DNA of 64,000 nt from Panopea generosa (taxonomy: Eukaryota > Mollusca > Bivalvia > Adapedonta > Hiatellidae): contig CM055896.1 in assembly GCA_029582155.1 (NCBI GenBank), forward strand, positions 26,069,184 to 26,133,183, written 5' to 3'. Shown here one piece after another: positions 60,790 to 64,000 of the stretch. Below the pieces are notes generated by a model. That model did no database searches. It saw only the letters and a list, made by a program, of their open reading frames with translations, and was not told the origin of the DNA. Each line of letters starts with the position of its first letter. The stretch's first letter is position 1. The translations under genes were made by a program, and so were the position numbers.

Positions 60790-62725
60790 AATGTAGGTGA
60801 GCTTTTGTGATCGCCTGGTGTCTGTCATCTGTCGTCCGTCGTCCATCGGCCGTCATCTGTCGTCCGTCGTTAACTTCTAACAACTTCTCTGAAGCCACTG
60901 GGCCAATTTTGATATAACTTCAAAGAAATGTTCCTTGGGTGACCCTTTACCAAGTTTGTTCAAGCCAGCTTGATTCGTCCAAAAAAATGGCCGGCCATGG
61001 GGTGGGGTTAGTTTAATAAGTAAAAACTTAAAAAAAATCTTCTTGTCAGAAACTGCTGGCTCGATTTTAAAATAATTTCAAAGAAATGTTCCTTGGGTGA
61101 CCCTCTACCATGTTTGTTCAAGCCATGTTGATTCGTCAAAAAACATGGCGGCCAGTGGGTGGGGTTAGTTTACTATATAAGCTATAGTAAAAACTTAAAC
61201 AATCTTCTTGTCAGAAACTACTGGCTCGATTTTAAAATAATTTCACAGAAATGTTCCTTGGTTGACTGTCTACTAAGTTTGTTCAAGCCATGTTGATTCG
61301 TCAAAAAACATGGCCGCCAGGGGGCGGGGCAAGTTTGATTAGTAAAAACTTAAAAAATCTTCTTGTCAGAAACTGCTGGCTTGATTTTAAAATAATTTCA
61401 CAGAAATGTTCCTTGGGTGACCCTCTACCAAGTTTGTTCAAGCCACCTTGATTCGTCAAAAAACATGGCCTCCAGGGGGTGGGGTTAGTTTACTATATAA
61501 GCTACAGTAAAAACTTAAAAAATCTTCTTGTCAGAAACTACTGGCTCGATTTTAAAATAATTTCACAGAAATGCTCCTTGGGTGTTCAACTACCAAGTTT
61601 GTTCAAGCCATGTTAATTCGTCAAAAACCATTGCGGCTAGGAGCTGGGGTTAGTTTACTATATAAGCTATAGTAAAAACTTAAAAAATCTTCTTGTCAGA
61701 AACTACTTGCTCGATTTTAAAATAATTTCGCAGAAATGTTCCTTGGGTGACCCTTTACCAAGTTTGTTCAAGCCATCTTGATTCGTCAATAAACATGGCC
61801 GCTAGAGGGCGGGGCAAGTTTGATTAGTAAAAAACTTGAAAAATCTTCTTGTCAGAAATTACTGGCTTGATTTTAAAATAATTTCACAGAAATGTTCCTT
61901 TGGTGACCTTCTACCAAGTTTGTTTAAGCCACCTTGATTGGTAAAAAAACATGGTGGCCAGGGGGTGGGGTTAGTTTACTATATAAGCTATAGTAGAAAC
62001 TTAAAATATCTTCTTGTCAGAAACTACTGGCTCGATTTTAAAATAATTTCTCAGAAATGATCCTTGGGTGACCCTCTACCAAGTTTGTTCAAGCCATCTT
62101 GATTCATCAAAAAACATGGCCGCCAGGGGGTGGGGCTAGTATTATTAGTAAAAACTTAAAAAATCTTCTTGTCAGAAACTACTGGCTCAATTTTAAAATA
62201 ATTCCACAGAAATGTTCCTTGGAGGATCCATCACCAAGTTTCTCAAACCGTAGTGATTTGTCAAAAAACATGGCGGCCAGGGGGTTGGGTTAGTTAACTA
62301 TATAAGCTATAGTAAAAACTTAAAAAATCTTTTTATCAGAAACCACCTGATCAATTTTAAAAAAATTTCGCAGAAATGTTCCTTGGGTGACCCTTTACCA
62401 AGTTTGTTCAAGCCGTTGTGATTTTTTTAAAAAACATGACCTCACAGTGAGGTGCTTGTTTACTATATAGGCAGCTATAGTAAAAACTTCAAAAGCCTTT
62501 TTGTCAGAATCTACTGACCTGATTTCGATGTAATTTCACTGACATTTACTTTGGGTGAACCTCTACGCATCTGTTACATCTTCAAAACATATCAAAATTC
62601 TAACTACTTGCCCATCTCGTTTTTCTGGAATTTTGAGTGTGCATGTATTATATAATCTACTTAAGTTGGGTGACTCGAGGTCAGTCAGGTGAGCGATATA
62701 GGTCAATCTTGGCCCTCTTGTCTTT
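60790..62725 (+). repeat. Dispersed repeat D with about ten internal units of about 160 bp
   Basis: Opens with GTGAGCTTTTGTGATCGCCT and a GTCCGTCGTCC run. It then has units with CAGAAATGTTCCTTGGGTGA, TTTGTTCAAGCCATGTTGAT, AAACATGG(C)GGCCAGGGGGTG and TCTTCTTGTCAGAAACTACT. Closes with AGTCAGGTGAGCGATATAGG and TTGGCCCTCTTGT. The layout (GTCCGTC head, CAGGTGAGC..CTTGT tail) parallels repeat C, so the two may be relatives. Confidence 0.8.
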
Positions 62726-62726
62726 T

Positions 62727-63690
62727 TTATGCCCACCCCAAATGTTTTGGGTGGCATATTATAAGCACAGTGCCGGTCCTTCCGTCCAATATTTTGTGTC
62801 CGGCCTGTAACTATGTCACGCAAAGTTGGATTTTAAAAATATTTGCTACAAATGATCAACATGACAACACCTTCAGTTTGAGATTTCATGTTCAGTCTGT
62901 AACTTTGTCACCTATGGATAAATTTCAAAAACACTTGGCTCAATTCATCAGCACGACATGACGACGTGTCATGCATTAGACCCCGCCTGTATTTCAAAGG
63001 TCAAGGTCACACTTTGAGTGTTTCACAACACCTTGAATATGTAGTTTTGTTATACATGGATGGATTTCAAAAACACTTGGCTAAATTGATCAACATGACA
63101 TGTCAACATTTCACACATAAGACCCAGACCCATACCTCAAAGGTCAAGGTCAGACTTTTAGTTTGTTTGACAACACTGTTTGAGATATCATGTCCAGCCT
63201 GTTACTTGTCATACATAGATGGATTTCAAAACACTTTGCTCAGTTGATCAATATGACATGACAACATGATGCATGTAAGACCCAGAATCTTACCTCAAAG
63301 GTCAAGGTCACTCTTTCAGTTTATTTGATATTTCATGTCTGGTTTTTAACTTTGTCTTGCATGGAGGGATTTTAAAATATCTCGACACAAATGGTCAACA
63401 TGTCATGATGATATGTGACCTGCATTTACTTGTAGAAGTACCCAGACTTTTACATCACATGTCAAGGTCATGGTCGCACAAATGTCAAGGTCACACTTTA
63501 ATGTAAAAAAACATGAAATTGCATGTCTTGTCTGAAACATCAGTCCTTAACTCTTGATATTCATTGATACATTTAAATCGCTACCTATTATAAACTATAT
63601 CATTATTTTAACAGACCATTTGGTGGGTGGGGGGGGGGGGGTGCGGGGGGGAGGCATGTGACACTTAGATTTACATTTCTTGTTTCTTAA
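62727..63690 (+). repeat. Dispersed repeat E, copy 3 (short)
   Basis: TTTTTATGCCCACCCCAAAT left end and ACAGACCATTTGGTGGGTGG ... GCATGTGACACTTAGATTTA, CATTTCTTGTT right end, with three AAAGGTCAAGGTCA units between. A G-rich run at about 63624-63651 sits in the right end, at the place where copy 2 has GGGGGG. It follows repeat D directly. Confidence 0.8.
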
Positions 63691-64000
63691 ATTAGTTTAC
63701 AATAAAATTAAGTCCCCATGAATATGTCCTTGAACCAATCAGTGGATATAATCCCAAAGAAAATTAATAATTTACAGTAATTAATTGGTGTCAATAGCTG
63801 TTTTACCAAAATACTCATTGCTACAGTTACCTTTAAGTATGTATTTTTTTTTTAAACTTTAAATACATAAACAACCAATTTTCTGTCACAAAAGTAAATA
63901 GATGTGTTAAACTATAACTTTCATAAAACCATACAACAGGCAATAATGGCATCATAGATAACTTCATCTCAGCTAATTTTTTAGAAATTTTTTTTTTTAT
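63691..64000. other. Intron 8 at the window edge
   Basis: AT-rich sequence with T and A runs. No exon could be recognised. Confidence 0.45.

Noticed and set aside
60762-64000. Final exon(s) of the SLC7-type gene
   Set aside because: No frame with TM11/TM12-like sequence and a phase 0 acceptor was found; the region is filled by repeats D and E, so the 3' end should lie outside the window.

Overview
The window looks like nuclear DNA of an animal, most likely a bivalve mollusc (inference). It is AT-rich and has split genes with GT/AG introns. The two genes it carries are typical of animals. Most of it is minisatellites, decayed retroelements, SINE-like pieces and dispersed repeats rich in motifs such as AAGGTCAAGGTCAC and ATGGCCGCC. 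There is no prokaryotic organisation.

Layout. 1-5479: non-coding DNA with a decayed R2-like retrotransposon tail on the minus strand, a 53-bp minisatellite and a dispersed repeat. 5480-10489 (+): a complete two-exon gene for a divergent polypeptide N-acetylgalactosaminyltransferase (593 aa), whose single intron holds about 1.8 kb of CAACAGCC-type repeats. 10490-15984: the 3' flank, a frameshifted LINE reverse-transcriptase remnant and a tRNA-derived SINE piece.

16025 to the right edge (+): an SLC7/LAT-type amino-acid transporter light chain. Eight coding exons can be joined in phase into 410 residues; the C-terminal part lies beyond the window. The roughly 44 kb of introns hold tandem arrays of about 89, 44, 36, 36, 29 and 48 bp (the last nearly 10 kb). 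They also hold three copies of a repeat family studded with AGGTCAAGGTCA, a hAT-like element with an empty site elsewhere in the window, a tandem pair of MITE-like elements, and a separate open frame with a 2A-type ribosome-skipping motif (DVERNPGP).

The two genes are neighbours on the same strand and share no evident pathway: one modifies proteins in the Golgi, the other would carry amino acids at the plasma membrane with an SLC3-type heavy chain. The most notable observations are: (i) the first intronic array of the transporter is an amplified copy of the exon 1 end plus its 5' splice site, and every copy carries the same disabling changes; (ii) the 2A-bearing frame; (iii) DR0/ERR-type nuclear-receptor motifs spread by a dispersed repeat. 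All exon joins come from reading splice sites and phase by eye; no transcript data or database search was available.
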